Below are positions 1 to 8,096 of a stretch of 48,924 nt of DNA, piece by piece; position 1 is the first letter of the stretch, and each line of letters opens with the position of its first letter. The DNA is from Lingula anatina (lineage: Eukaryota > Brachiopoda > Lingulata > Lingulida > Lingulidae). The notes below the pieces were generated by a model. It made no database searches. It worked only from the letters and a program-made list of their open reading frames with translations, and was not told the DNA's origin. A program made the position numbers and the translations under genes. The DNA lies in the NCBI RefSeq assembly GCF_001039355.2, contig NW_019773681.1:293699-342622 (forward strand). The letters are read 5' to 3'.

Positions 1-590
1 TTCGCGCGTGGGAGTGGGTCCGTATCGAGGGTTCGTCTCCTCAACCGTGCTGACACTGCTTTGCTTTGAAACTGGCGGTGTCGACGGTTTTTGCGCGGGT
101 TTCGGCGATACCAGAGGTTTGTTTTTGGTCGGCTTTAATCCTCCTGCCAGTATGGCAGCCAGTTCGGCCGCTAGCCCTTTTTTCACTTCGGTCTTTTCCG
201 TGGAACTCTCGGCTGTTTTCGTGGGACTCTTCTGCCCGCCGTCTGACGTCGGAATAGGCGGAGGCTTCCGGTGGTGTCGCTGCTCGGGTAATTCCGGGGG
301 CGGTTCTTCGTCCTCGGCTTCTTTTCTTTCTCTGGCCTCAATTTCTTCCACCGATTCGTACACGTTAACTGGAATCTCGACGTTGTTTTGAGGCCGTTTT
401 GATCGCTGTATGTGGCGGACTACATTCTCTGGCGGACTGATAAGTGTGTACCCTTTATCCGTATCCGGTCCGGTTTGTTTGTAGTTGAGTTTGACGTAGT
501 GGCGCGGCTCTATGTAATCGTACAGCTTGTCGTCGCCCCTTCCCTTCACGGCACCTCTTTGAAATTCGCGATCCTCGTACATGGTTATGT
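1..590 (-). CDS. CABIT-domain adaptor, exon 5 (partial, runs off left edge)
   Basis: This is the fifth coding exon, entered from the right through the acceptor TTATTTTCAG at 591-600. It adds 197 codons (residues 216-412) and stays open to base 1. The frame continues from exon 4, whose last G joins AC to give Asp. The first part (KLYDYIEPRHYVKLNY) should finish the CABIT module. After it comes a low-complexity tail with tyrosine motifs (YDYIEP at 239-244, YESVEE at 293-298), an acidic stretch and proline-rich segments (PPPELP at 312-317, RKPPPIP at 323-329). These resemble SH2 and SH3 ligands of adaptor proteins. A KKGLAAELAAILAGGLKP segment follows near residue 355. THEMIS and GAREM have the same layout of a CABIT domain followed by a GRB2-binding proline-rich tail, so a role in tyrosine-kinase/GRB2 signalling is inferred. 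The exon is clearly coding: high GC, a long open frame and a good acceptor. Confidence 0.75.
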
Positions 591-793
591 CTGAAAATAA
601 ATAAATAATATTTTAATATTATTAAAATAAAATCTCTTCGTGTTTCAGTCTAACATTTTCTCTCTATACTTGTGTTATTGTGTCTATCCCTTCCTTCTTT
701 CCTTCCTTCCCCCCTTTCCTTTCTCTGTCTCTTCCTCTCGCGCACACGAACACACGGACATATTTGTATCCTTCCGCCATGACGTCACCTTAC

Positions 794-958
794 CTATATT
801 GCCCTCCACCTGACTGAAGTCGATACCCTTCAGCGCGCGCGTGTACGCCGCCTGGAGGTTGTGCCATAGGTCAAGGTCACCGTTGGCCATGCCCGTCGCC
901 ACACAAATGGAAATGTTGACGTAGAGAGGGATGACGATGATCTTCGAGTGGATAACAC
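794..958 (-). CDS. CABIT-domain adaptor, exon 4 (left copy)
   Basis: A 165-bp exon bounded by acceptor CATTACCAG (right side) and donor GTAAGG (788-793). It starts with GT completing an Ser codon from exon 3 and ends with one base, so its phases match exons 3 and 5 exactly. It encodes residues 161-215, including the hydrophobic run IIVIPLYVNISICVATG and ALKGIDFSQVEGNI, read as the distal part of the CABIT module. A second copy lies at 2028-2192. The copies differ at three positions, all synonymous, which fits two alleles of one exon better than two diverged exons. This copy is contiguous with exon 5. Confidence 0.7.
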
Positions 959-978
959 CTGGTAATGTACAGAATGTA

Positions 979-982
979 ATAT

Positions 983-1021
<39 letters not shown>

Positions 1022-1022
1022 T
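979..1022. repeat. (TTTA)n microsatellite
   Basis: Pure TTTA units in intron 3 of the CABIT gene, matching a shorter tract at 2213-2248 in the other copy of the duplicated block. Confidence 0.9.
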
Positions 1023-1044
1023 GTAATCTTACATGATAACAAGA

Positions 1045-1278
1045 AAAGCACTCCGAGAGCGCAGACGTCCGCCAAGGCGATTTTTTATTATTATTTATTA
1101 TTGATTGATTATTGATCCGGATCACACCAAAAAATATCATCACTTCCTTGGCCCACTTCTGACAGTTCTTGAAAATTTCATCAAAATCGGTCCAAAACTT
1201 TTTGAGTTATGTTGATGACACACAAACAAACAAACAGACAAACAGGGGTGAAAACATAACCTCCTTGGCGGAGGTAAC
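1045..1278. repeat. Dispersed CCTCCGCCAAGG/CCTTGGCGGAGG repeat, copy 1
   Basis: About 235 bp. One end carries GCAGACGTCCGCCAAGG, the other CTCCTTGGCGGAGGT, an imperfect terminal inverted pair. The interior has a conserved core (TTCTGACAGTTC, TGAAAATTTCATCAAAATCGG, TTTGAGTTATGTTGATGAC), then an (ACAA)n run and GGGGTGAAAACATAACC. It is the allele of the copy at 2263-2524. It may be a SINE or a MITE; the class was not determined. Confidence 0.7.
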
Positions 1279-1358
1279 AATAATAGGAAAATATTATTCA
1301 GCTAAAAGATATGTGAAATATAGGCCTACATCAAAATTGCTTTCTGTTGGAGGTGTAG

Positions 1359-1360
1359 AT

Positions 1361-1403
<43 letters not shown>

Positions 1404-1406
1404 TTT
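1359..1406. repeat. (TTTA)n microsatellite
   Basis: Twelve TTTA units. The equivalent place in the right copy (around 2601-2641) has a shorter, interrupted run. Confidence 0.9.
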
Positions 1407-1661
1407 GATTATTCATTTATTTACAACATATATTTGCAATAATATCCACTCATTGCTAAGATAAAATAAAAATGAAAATGAATAAAATCTGCTTGCGAGT
1501 AACTTACGCTACCTGCTAGCTGTGTAGTTATTGAATTTTTATTTTTTTATAATAATAATAATTATAATTATTATTTATTTATCTATTTTTTTTAAATAAA
1601 GCATATTGTATTGATAACGTTCCAAAAAGGTTTAAAGCACTGTGAGACTTTAAAGACTTAC

Positions 1662-1856
1662 TTCCATTTATTGTATTAGCTTTGAAATATTTCTCGGTAA
1701 AGAATTCTCGAACTTCGAAGACTCCAAAACTGTCTGTTGATTTTGTTGTGGAGTCGATCTGAAAGTCTATTCCGGCCATTTCGGGTGCAAATCTCACTTT
1801 TACTGGCATCCGGCAACATTCTACTATGTCGCGGAAAAAGCGGCTTTTTCCGACAG
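1662..1856 (-). CDS. CABIT-domain adaptor, exon 3 (left copy)
   Basis: A 195-bp exon with acceptor TTTTTCAG and donor GTAAGT (1656-1661). It completes the Pro codon begun by exon 2 and leaves one base for exon 4. It encodes GKSRFFRDIVECC, PVKVRFAPEMAGIDFQ and FGVFEVREFFTEKYF, matching the way CABIT modules run through a regulatory middle segment. The encoded protein is identical to that of the copy at 2841-3035, with only silent change. This copy and its flanks lie in the duplicated block that ends at the N at 1996, so it is probably the other allele of the same exon rather than an extra exon. Confidence 0.6.
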
Positions 1857-1995
1857 CTGAAAAATAAAACATGATAAATAACATGTTGCAAATATAAATA
1901 TATCCAATAATACACGCTTAGACAAACGTTTTTATACCCCATACCAAACTGTTCATTCACCTGTGGATGAACCTGTTTCATTAATAAGAATAAAC

Positions 1996-1996
1996 N
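1996..1996. other. Single-N contig join
   Basis: The left contig ends in TTAATAAGAATAAAC, which matches the sequence near 3160-3174. The right contig begins TTTGCATCC, which matches near 765. The join therefore separates two copies of one region. Confidence 0.85.
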
Positions 1997-2027
1997 TTTG
2001 CATCCTTTCGCCATGACGTCACCTTAC

Positions 2028-2192
2028 CTATATTTCCCTCCACCTGACTGAAGTCGATACCCTTCAGCGCGCGCGTGTACGCCGCCTGGAGGTTGTGCCA
2101 TAGGTCAAGGTCACCGTTGGCCATGCCCGTCGCCACACAAATGGAAATATTGACGTAGAGAGGGATGACGATAATCTTCGAGTGGATAACAC
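2028..2192 (-). CDS. CABIT-domain adaptor, exon 4 (right copy, probable allelic duplicate)
   Basis: Second copy of the 165-bp exon at 794-958, with the same splice sites and the same protein. The differences are silent (for example Gly GGA for GGC near the donor). It lies just inside the contig that begins after the single N at 1996. If it were really a tandem exon, splicing exon 4 to a second exon 3 would stay in frame, so alternative use cannot be excluded from sequence alone. Confidence 0.6.
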
Positions 2193-2212
2193 CTGGTAAT
2201 GTACAGGACGTA

Positions 2213-2216
2213 ATAT

Positions 2217-2247
<31 letters not shown>

Positions 2248-2248
2248 T
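2213..2248. repeat. (TTTA)n microsatellite
   Basis: Shorter allele-like counterpart of 979-1022. Confidence 0.9.
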
Positions 2249-2262
2249 GTAATCTTACATGA

Positions 2263-2524
2263 TTACAAGAAAAGCTCTCCGAGAGCGCAGACCTCCGCCA
2301 AGGCAGCGATTTTTGATTATTATTGATTATTGATTGATTATTGATCCGGATCACCATCAAAAACTTATCATCTCTTCCTTGGCACACTTCTGACAGTTCC
2401 TGAAAATTTCATCAAAATCGGTCCATAACTTTATGAGTTATGTTGATGACAAACAAACAAACAAACAAACAAACAAACAAACAGACGAACAGGGGTGAAA
2501 ACATAACCTCCTTGGCGGAGGTAA
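2263..2524. repeat. Dispersed CCTCCGCCAAGG repeat, copy 2 (allele of copy 1)
   Basis: Same core and ends as 1045-1278, with a longer (ACAA)n run and small indels. It occupies the same intron position relative to exons 3 and 4, as expected for an allele. Confidence 0.7.
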
Positions 2525-2840
2525 CAATAATAAGAAAATAGTATTCAGCTAAGACATATGTGAAATATACATCAAAATTGCTTTCTGTTGGAGGTGTAGA
2601 TTTACATATTTATTCATTTGTTTGATTATTTATTTATTTATTTACAGCATATATTTGCAATAATTTCCACTCATTTCTAAGATAAAAAAAATGAAAATGA
2701 ATAAAATCTGCTTGCGAGTAACTTGCGCTACCTGCTAGCTGTGTAGTTATCGTATTTTTACTTTTGAATTTTGGATAAAGCATATCATATTGATAACGTT
2801 CCAAAAAGGTTTAAGGCATTGTGAGACTTTAAAGACTTAC

Positions 2841-3035
2841 TTCCATTTATTGTATTAGCTTTGAAATATTTCTCGGTAAAGAATTCTCGTACTTCGAAGA
2901 CTCCAAAACTGTCTGTTGATTTTGTTGTGGAGTCGATCTGAAAGTCTATTCCGGCCATTTCGGGTGCAAATCTCACTTTTACTGGCATCCGGCAACATTC
3001 TACTATGTCGCGGAAAAAGCGGCTTTTTCCGACAG
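2841..3035 (-). CDS. CABIT-domain adaptor, exon 3 (right copy)
   Basis: A 195-bp exon with acceptor TTTCAG and donor GTAAGT (2835-2840), in phase with exon 2 (3199-3322) upstream and exon 4 downstream. Residues 96-160 include the RFFRDIVECC and VRFAPEMAG segments. It is contiguous with exon 2 on the same contig, so the continuous model is exons 1, 2, this exon 3, then exon 4 at 2028-2192. The other allele is represented at 1662-1856. Confidence 0.75.
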
Positions 3036-3198
3036 CTGAAATATAAAACATGATAAACATCTGTTGCAAATATAAATATATCCAATCATACACGTTTAGA
3101 CAAACGTTTTTATACCCCATACCAAACTGTTCATTCACTTGTAGATGAACCTGTTTCATTAATAAGAATAAATTAAGCGAAAACACAGTAAAACTCAC

Positions 3199-3322
3199 GT
3201 TTCCCTTGGTCGTTGAGTACCTCAAATTTGAGTGGGAAATCACACGGGATGCTCAAGTAGCGCCCTCTAGAGTCCGTAGCAATTACACGGCGCTGGGTCG
3301 AGATTGTGTGTATGCGCAGTAT
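3199..3322 (-). CDS. CABIT-domain adaptor, exon 2
   Basis: A 124-bp exon: acceptor CTTTTCCAG, then ATA CTG CGC, ending ...GGG AAA C before donor GTGAGT (3193-3198). It encodes residues 55-95: ILRIHTISTQRRVIATDSRG followed by RYLSIPCDFPLKFEVL. This alternation of a basic strand with an 'IP..FPLKFEVL' strand is the hallmark of the CABIT beta module (compare 'IPVHYAGQFKLL' in GAREM and 'LPMNFPGLFKI' in THEMIS, from family knowledge). It joins exon 1 in phase 0 and exon 3 in phase 1. Confidence 0.78.
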
Positions 3323-3671
3323 CTGGAAAAGCAAACAAAAAACAAAAATTAGCTTAGGAATTTCTGACAGAATTTCTTCTGTGAGTATTGTAAAACTATT
3401 ATGAGGTAAAACTGATTTCTACACAATTTAATTTTCTTGGTAATCACGACATTTTGTGAGATCTACTCACACAGGTCATGCGCGCCTCCTCTTTGAGTAG
3501 GGGCCTACCATCTACCAGGGCTGTGGATATTATTGTGGACATTTTTGGCTGACATCAGACCAGAGAGACTGTCTGTTTATCTAGAGACATATCTGTGAAT
3601 AACTGTGGAAAATCAATCTGTCGCCCTGGTAGAGGGAACTCTTTGAGAGCATTCCGAACAAGTTGATCCCC

Positions 3672-4015
3672 GGCACTCGGAACTACTCGGATGTCTCCGC
3701 ACTCGACAATAACCTCGGACGTAATACGGAGGCAGCCATATTTGATTGTTGATTGTTGGGAAGGAACTACTTTCAACCTCGCGCTAATTTAAACCTAATT
3801 CTTTCAACGCCTGTATCTATTGATCCTTAGTGCATTGTTTGGCAAAATGTAAAGCATCATAAAAATCAGGGATATTGACAGCCATCTTTATGAGCGTACT
3901 GATCGATTGAGTGAGAAGGCGGACAAAATGCATGGATTTGGTGCATATTTCTCCGCCTATCACATCCGAGGTAAGTATGGAGCTTGTGGAATGAGCCGAG
4001 GATTGCCGATTGGAT
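3672..4015. repeat. Dispersed element with ACTCGGAACTACTCGG and GAGCCGAGGATTGCC ends
   Basis: Left end CACTCGGAACTACTCGGATG around 3676 and right end GGAATGAGCCGAGGATTGCC around 3990. The same two ends occur fused at 16343-16415, which defines them as the borders of one element with a removable interior of about 270 bp. It sits in intron 1 of the CABIT gene. Confidence 0.5.
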
Positions 4016-4016
4016 C

Positions 4017-4185
4017 CACTGACTAACAGATCCCTGAATCAAATATGGCCGACCCACTTGAAAGCTTGCTGCATGATCCCCCAAATAGACACTGAATAGA
4101 TTGCCCGCGGGGGCTGCGCAACAAGCATTCAAGTGGGGTGGCCATATTTGTTCCGCGGGTCTTTTAGTCCGCGGATCAACTTTGG
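4017..4185. mobile_element. FB-A foldback element, degenerate copy
   Basis: Arms ACAGATCC..AATCAAATATGGCC and GGCCATATTTGTTCCGCGGG with CACTTGAAAGCTTGCTGC / GCAACAAGCATTCAAGTG pairing inward. Same family as 11218-11403 and 14127-14308. It encodes no protein and is MITE-like. Confidence 0.65.
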
Positions 4186-4671
4186 TTGTGAGTGCCGCCT
4201 TTCTCGCCATTCTTTCACTAGCAGTCCAGATTTATCGTCTTATATGTGACACATATAAGTTATATCTATACCAAGTACAAAATAATAAACACAGAATTGG
4301 CGAACTTATTGTTAAAATAAAGTGACTAGCGTTATTCAAGCAACTTTACTATCACAATCATGTCACCATCACGTCATCACAACTAGCACAATGATGTTTA
4401 ACCGTTAATATCGTTTATATTATGACCTAAGGTCAAAATGATTACAAAATATTTTGAACAGTGATATTCCAAATCATGAATCGTTTGTAAGACAAATCTT
4501 CACAATAGGAATTTGAAAACAAAAAAAAATTGACATCTGCTCAGCAAAAAACTGAAAAAGCCGACTTATGGGAACTTAATGCTTAAACTACATGCATTAC
4601 AATCAATGTATCAATGTATCATTATTATTTTTGGATGGTTTTAGTTATGAAATGAATTAGGGGCCAGAATC

Positions 4672-4721
4672 CTATATATAATATAATATAATATAATATA
4701 ATATAATATAATATAATATAT
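4672..4721. repeat. (AATAT)n microsatellite
   Basis: About ten AATAT units in intron 1 of the CABIT gene. Confidence 0.9.
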
Positions 4722-4844
4722 AAAACTAGCTGGTACCCGTCACATCAATCATTGAACCCTGATAAGATAAGTATACACGGTTTAATAATTGAAAAAAAAA
4801 AAAGAAAAGAAAAAAAGTGGGACTGAATGGGAATCGCAACTACT

Positions 4845-4990
4845 TTATACTATGCTATGCTATGCTATGCTATACTATACTATACTATACTATACTATAC
4901 CATACCATACCATACCATACCATACTATACTATACCATACAATGCCATGCCATGCCATGCCATACCATGCCATACCATGCCATGCCATAC
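4845..4990. repeat. Pentanucleotide array (TATGC / TATAC / CATAC / CATGC)n
   Basis: Nearly 30 five-base units with blocks of different variants, abutting the donor splice site of CABIT exon 1 at 4990. Confidence 0.95.
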
Positions 4991-5161
4991 CTGATCAGCG
5001 GCAAATGTCTCGACCTCGGAGTTGCCATAGAAACCCTGCGTAACCATGATGATCTGGGGTAAGTTCTCCCTGTACCTGTCAATGAATTCCCGCATAGTCA
5101 GCTGTTCTGACGACCAGGCAATATCCCTGTAGGCGTCCATAATTGTTGACATTTTATAAGT
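4991..5161 (-). CDS. CABIT-domain adaptor, exon 1 with start codon
   Basis: First coding exon. ATG at 5152 begins a 54-codon stretch (MSTIMDAYRD...) ending GAT CAG at donor GTATGG. The segment WSSEQLTMREFIDRY then NLPQIIMVTQGFYG matches the start of CABIT modules, where a short helix precedes 'LP.I....G.Y.' (WSS and LPQI also occur in GAREM, TLPR...GIYLEG in THEMIS). Nine bases upstream of the ATG is a strong acceptor: a run of T and C ending CTATGTCAG. So a non-coding 5' exon probably lies further right and was not located. The donor is the first repeat unit of a pentanucleotide array that fills the start of intron 1. Family assignment is by eye; which of THEMIS, GAREM or an invertebrate-specific CABIT group is unresolved. 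Confidence 0.75.
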
Positions 5162-5615
5162 CTGACATAGAAAAAAAAAAAAAAAGAAAGATCAATATCA
5201 AAACAATATACATATCTATTGTTGATAAAAATTGAAATTCCTTTTGTGTGCATTATATATATATATATATATAAGCTGGCGTTCCAATGGAATTCGAAAT
5301 ATTTGTGTGTGTAGTTCAAAATATAAGTTGATGTTTGTGTGTTGTTTTATTATTATTAAACATCATACAGGAGTGGATCCAATGATATTTTCTGACAGTA
5401 TTCCAAATTATCTTTGTTGATCCATCCTCCATTTTTGATGGTCTTCCGAGAGAAAAAAAATCCGTCAATGTAAACTTTAAAATCTAACTAAAACTAACCC
5501 CCCCCCCCCCCGACATACCCTGTATACTATATACACAAACTATCCCACTCAAAGTCATACTGGTATCTCACAACACGTGACATAAAACGCGACATGCGAC
5601 ATCTGGTGTCGATCA

Positions 5616-5764
5616 GGGCCCCGTATCTCGAAAGCATCGCGCATTGCGCCCGTGCGCAAGCGTCTCGATTCCATAACTCGCCCATAATCGTCCCATATAA
5701 TACATTGCAGCCTCTATTTGATATAGCGATTCGCAATACGCGATGCTTTCGAGATACGGGGCCC
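5616..5764. mobile_element. FB-E foldback element, copy 1
   Basis: 149 bp. Tips GGGCCCCGTATCTCGAAAGC / GCTTTCGAGATACGGGGCCC form a perfect 20-bp or longer inverted repeat. Centre CGATTCCATAACTCGCCCAT. Non-coding; the open frames across it on both strands are by-products of the palindrome. Confidence 0.8.
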
Positions 5765-6314
5765 AGAAACTACAGACGATTACACAAAACATATCCACAA
5801 TATTCCACCTTGTTAATCGCTTATGTATAAATATTAGAAAATTCATATTTCATATAAAATACAAAGTCAAACTTCAACAACAAAAAAGAAAAAAAAAACA
5901 ATAAATAAAGAATAGAGAAAGAATACAGAAATATGAAAAACGAAAGCCACATCAAATCAAAATACCATATAAATGATACACTCCAGATAAAGGAATTCTT
6001 TAAAATCACACGTGTGGTTAGTAGGTTATTTAATACGTTCAGGCGCTTTACAGTACTCTTCTAAAACTTTGTTTATAAAGCATCCTACGACCCTAATCAC
6101 TATGGTTTAACCTTTTTAAAACTAAATTAACAAATAAATTATCCAAAAAAAGTTGACGTACCGTATATTTTAAAGGTGCACAGTGTAGGATTTTCCCGCA
6201 AAAAACTCATACTTGACTAAGTATCTTTTGGTAAACGGTATCCTACTCCTACTAACCAACTCTTATCCTCCTTTTCTGACACTCTTCATTACACAAAATT
6301 TTTAAAAGAAGTTC

Positions 6315-7596
6315 TTAACCCATGCTAAAGCAGGTGGAGGTCCGCATTCTGTTTGTTGACGGTGGCTGCCCAAAGGAAGGATTTGGATGGTCCGAATTGG
6401 TCCGTGTCGGGGTGGAGGTCCGCACTCTGTTTGTTGGCGGTGGCTGCCCAAAGGAAGGATTTGGATGGTCCGAATTGATCCGTGGCGGGGTGGAGGTCCG
6501 CACTCTGTTTGTTGGCGGTGGCTGCACAAAGGAATGATGAGGATGGTCCGAATTGGTCTGTGGCGGAGTGGAGGTCCGCATTCTGTTTGTTGGCGGTGGC
6601 TGCACAAAGGAATGATTAGGATGGTCCGAATTGGTCCGTGGCGGAGTGGAGGTCCGCATTCTGTTTGTTGGCGGTGGCTGCACAAAGGAATGATTAGGAT
6701 GGTCCGAATTGGTCCGTGGCGGAGTGGAGGTCCGCATTCTGTTTGTTGGCGGTGGCTGCACAAAGGAATGATTAGGATGGTCCGAATTGGTCCGTGGCGG
6801 NNNNNNNNNNNNNNNNNNNNNNNNNNNNNNNNNNNNNNNNNNNNNNNNNNNNNNNNNNNNNNNNNNNNGAGGTCCGCATTCTGTTTGTTGACGGTGGCTG
6901 CCCAAAGGAATGATTAGGATGGTCCGAATTGATCCGTGGCGGGGTGGAGGTCCGCATTCTGTTTGTTGGCGGTGGCTGCACAAAGGAATAATTAGAATGG
7001 TCCGAATTGGTCCGTGTCGGGGTGGAGGTCCGCATTCTGTTTGTTGACGGTGGCTGTAGAAAGGAATGATGAGGATGGTCCGAATTGGTCCGTGGCGGGG
7101 TGGGGGTCCCCATTCTGTTTGTTGGCGATGGCGGCTTTAAATGTAGGTATGCATCTTGGCCCTTGCCCGCATTGTTACTGTCCGAAAATCGCAACTGATG
7201 ATCATTTTGGAGAAGGAAATTTTCTCTCCAGAGGCGTTTGCCTTGTACATGCATATTTTGTGGAGGCGAAGTGAATTTCTTGTTTGACATTCTCAGGTTT
7301 TTAGTAATGGAGGAAGAGGTTTGTTTCATGTCTTGTTCAATACCGGTAGTTGGTGCCAAATCCCGCGTCAAATATTCTAAATCTTCCACATTTTTGTCAA
7401 TGCCAGCTTGAAAGTCCTTCCTTTCTATTGCTTCCTTCTCAAGGCCTGGGGGTCTAGTTTCAAATTTATTCAAACGGCGATCGATAATGGCCTTGTAAGC
7501 TGTGTTGATCATAGAAGAAAGATCGTTCGAGATAACTGTATTTGAACAAGGCGGAAAGTCAATCAGAATTTCTTCCTCGTCAAACAAATGAGTCAT
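6315..7596 (-). CDS. Unrecognised protein with 26-residue tandem repeats (interrupted by gap)
   Basis: ATG at 7596 opens a frame with a unique region of about 153 residues (MTHLFDEEEILIDFPP...), acidic and coil-like, including KRLWRENFLLQNDHQL. Then follow 26-residue repeats of the type PPTNRMRTSTPPRTNSDHPN with a HSFVQ or PSFGQ linker. Ten units are visible (78-bp starts at 6336, 6414, 6492, 6570, 6648, 6726, 6868, 6946, 7024, 7102) and at least one lies in the 68-N gap. As drawn the frame shifts at the gap. If the gap is resized to keep the 78-bp phase (14 bases more), the two frames become one, ending TAA at 6315-6317 after STCFSMG, about 430 residues plus 26 per further unit. No family is recognised. 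The unique region favours the minus strand as the coding one; splicing was not excluded. Confidence 0.5.
6336..7137. repeat. 78-bp minisatellite, coding-compatible
   Basis: Ten visible units of exactly 78 bp, beginning GGAGGTCCGCA and containing CTGTTTGTTGGCGGTGGCTG and GGATGGTCCGAATTGG. Variation is by single substitutions only, with no indels, so units stay in frame (78 is 26 codons). The 68-N gap lies at 6801-6868. Confidence 0.9.
6801..6868. other. Assembly gap (68 N)
   Basis: The gap lies in the 78-bp array. The unit before it begins at 6726 and the next visible unit at 6868, a distance of 142 instead of a multiple of 78, so the gap length is an estimate that is off by 14 (modulo 78). 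Confidence 0.95.
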
Positions 7597-8021
7597 CTTA
7601 TAACTCTCGTCACTTTACACTTTTTCATAATCAATTCTTCGTGGCCATTTGTTATGATTTTTGTAGAATTTTAAAATCCTGTTCAGATATAAAAAGAAAC
7701 ATTAAACACATAATAAAACAACCCCCCTAAACCAGTGCATCACCGGCTGAAAGAGTCAAACTGGGCGGGGCACATTTCAGATATGTTTAAAAAAGGAAGC
7801 CATAGATCACATTACCTTCAGGGGAAGCATTACAGATAAGAAATTATTAATGAAAGGGGTTAAGGGGGAAATGGCAAAATTTCATAGATATAAATTCACA
7901 TTTTCTTTAAAAGAAACTTAGTTATACTTCCCAAAAGCCTAATTAGATAATAAATAAAGAGTCATCATCACATGTAGGACATAGCACTTCAATAAAGTGT
8001 ACCGAAGGAGTAAGATTGTGC

Positions 8022-8023
<2 letters not shown>
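7597..8023. other. Upstream flank of the repeat-protein gene, no gene seen
   Basis: AT-rich sequence with no convincing long frame, RNA gene or repeat. It would contain the promoter of the minus-strand gene starting at 7596, but no clear core element was recognised. Confidence 0.4.

Positions 8024-8095
<72 letters not shown>
8024..8095. repeat. (AT)n microsatellite
   Basis: About 35 perfect AT units. Confidence 0.95.

Positions 8096-8096
<1 letters not shown>

Noticed and set aside
8-391. Plus-strand open frame of 127 codons
   Set aside because: It is the antisense of CABIT exon 5, whose minus-strand frame has splice sites and in-phase partner exons.
1662-3035. Mutually exclusive exon cluster (two exon 3, two exon 4)
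   Set aside because: Not preferred: proteins are identical, the copies include the same intronic insertion and the duplication boundary is an N. Kept as a testable alternative in the findings.
3866-4325. Frames of 74 and 114 codons near 4 kb
   Set aside because: They lie in the 3672-4015 element and the FB-A foldback inside an intron and have no coding character.
5594-5846. Overlapping open frames on both strands
   Set aside because: They arise from the FB-E palindrome, which reads similarly in both directions.
6387-6917. Plus-strand frame through the 78-bp repeats
   Set aside because: Stop-free only because the unit is a multiple of three; it does not continue into unique coding sequence.
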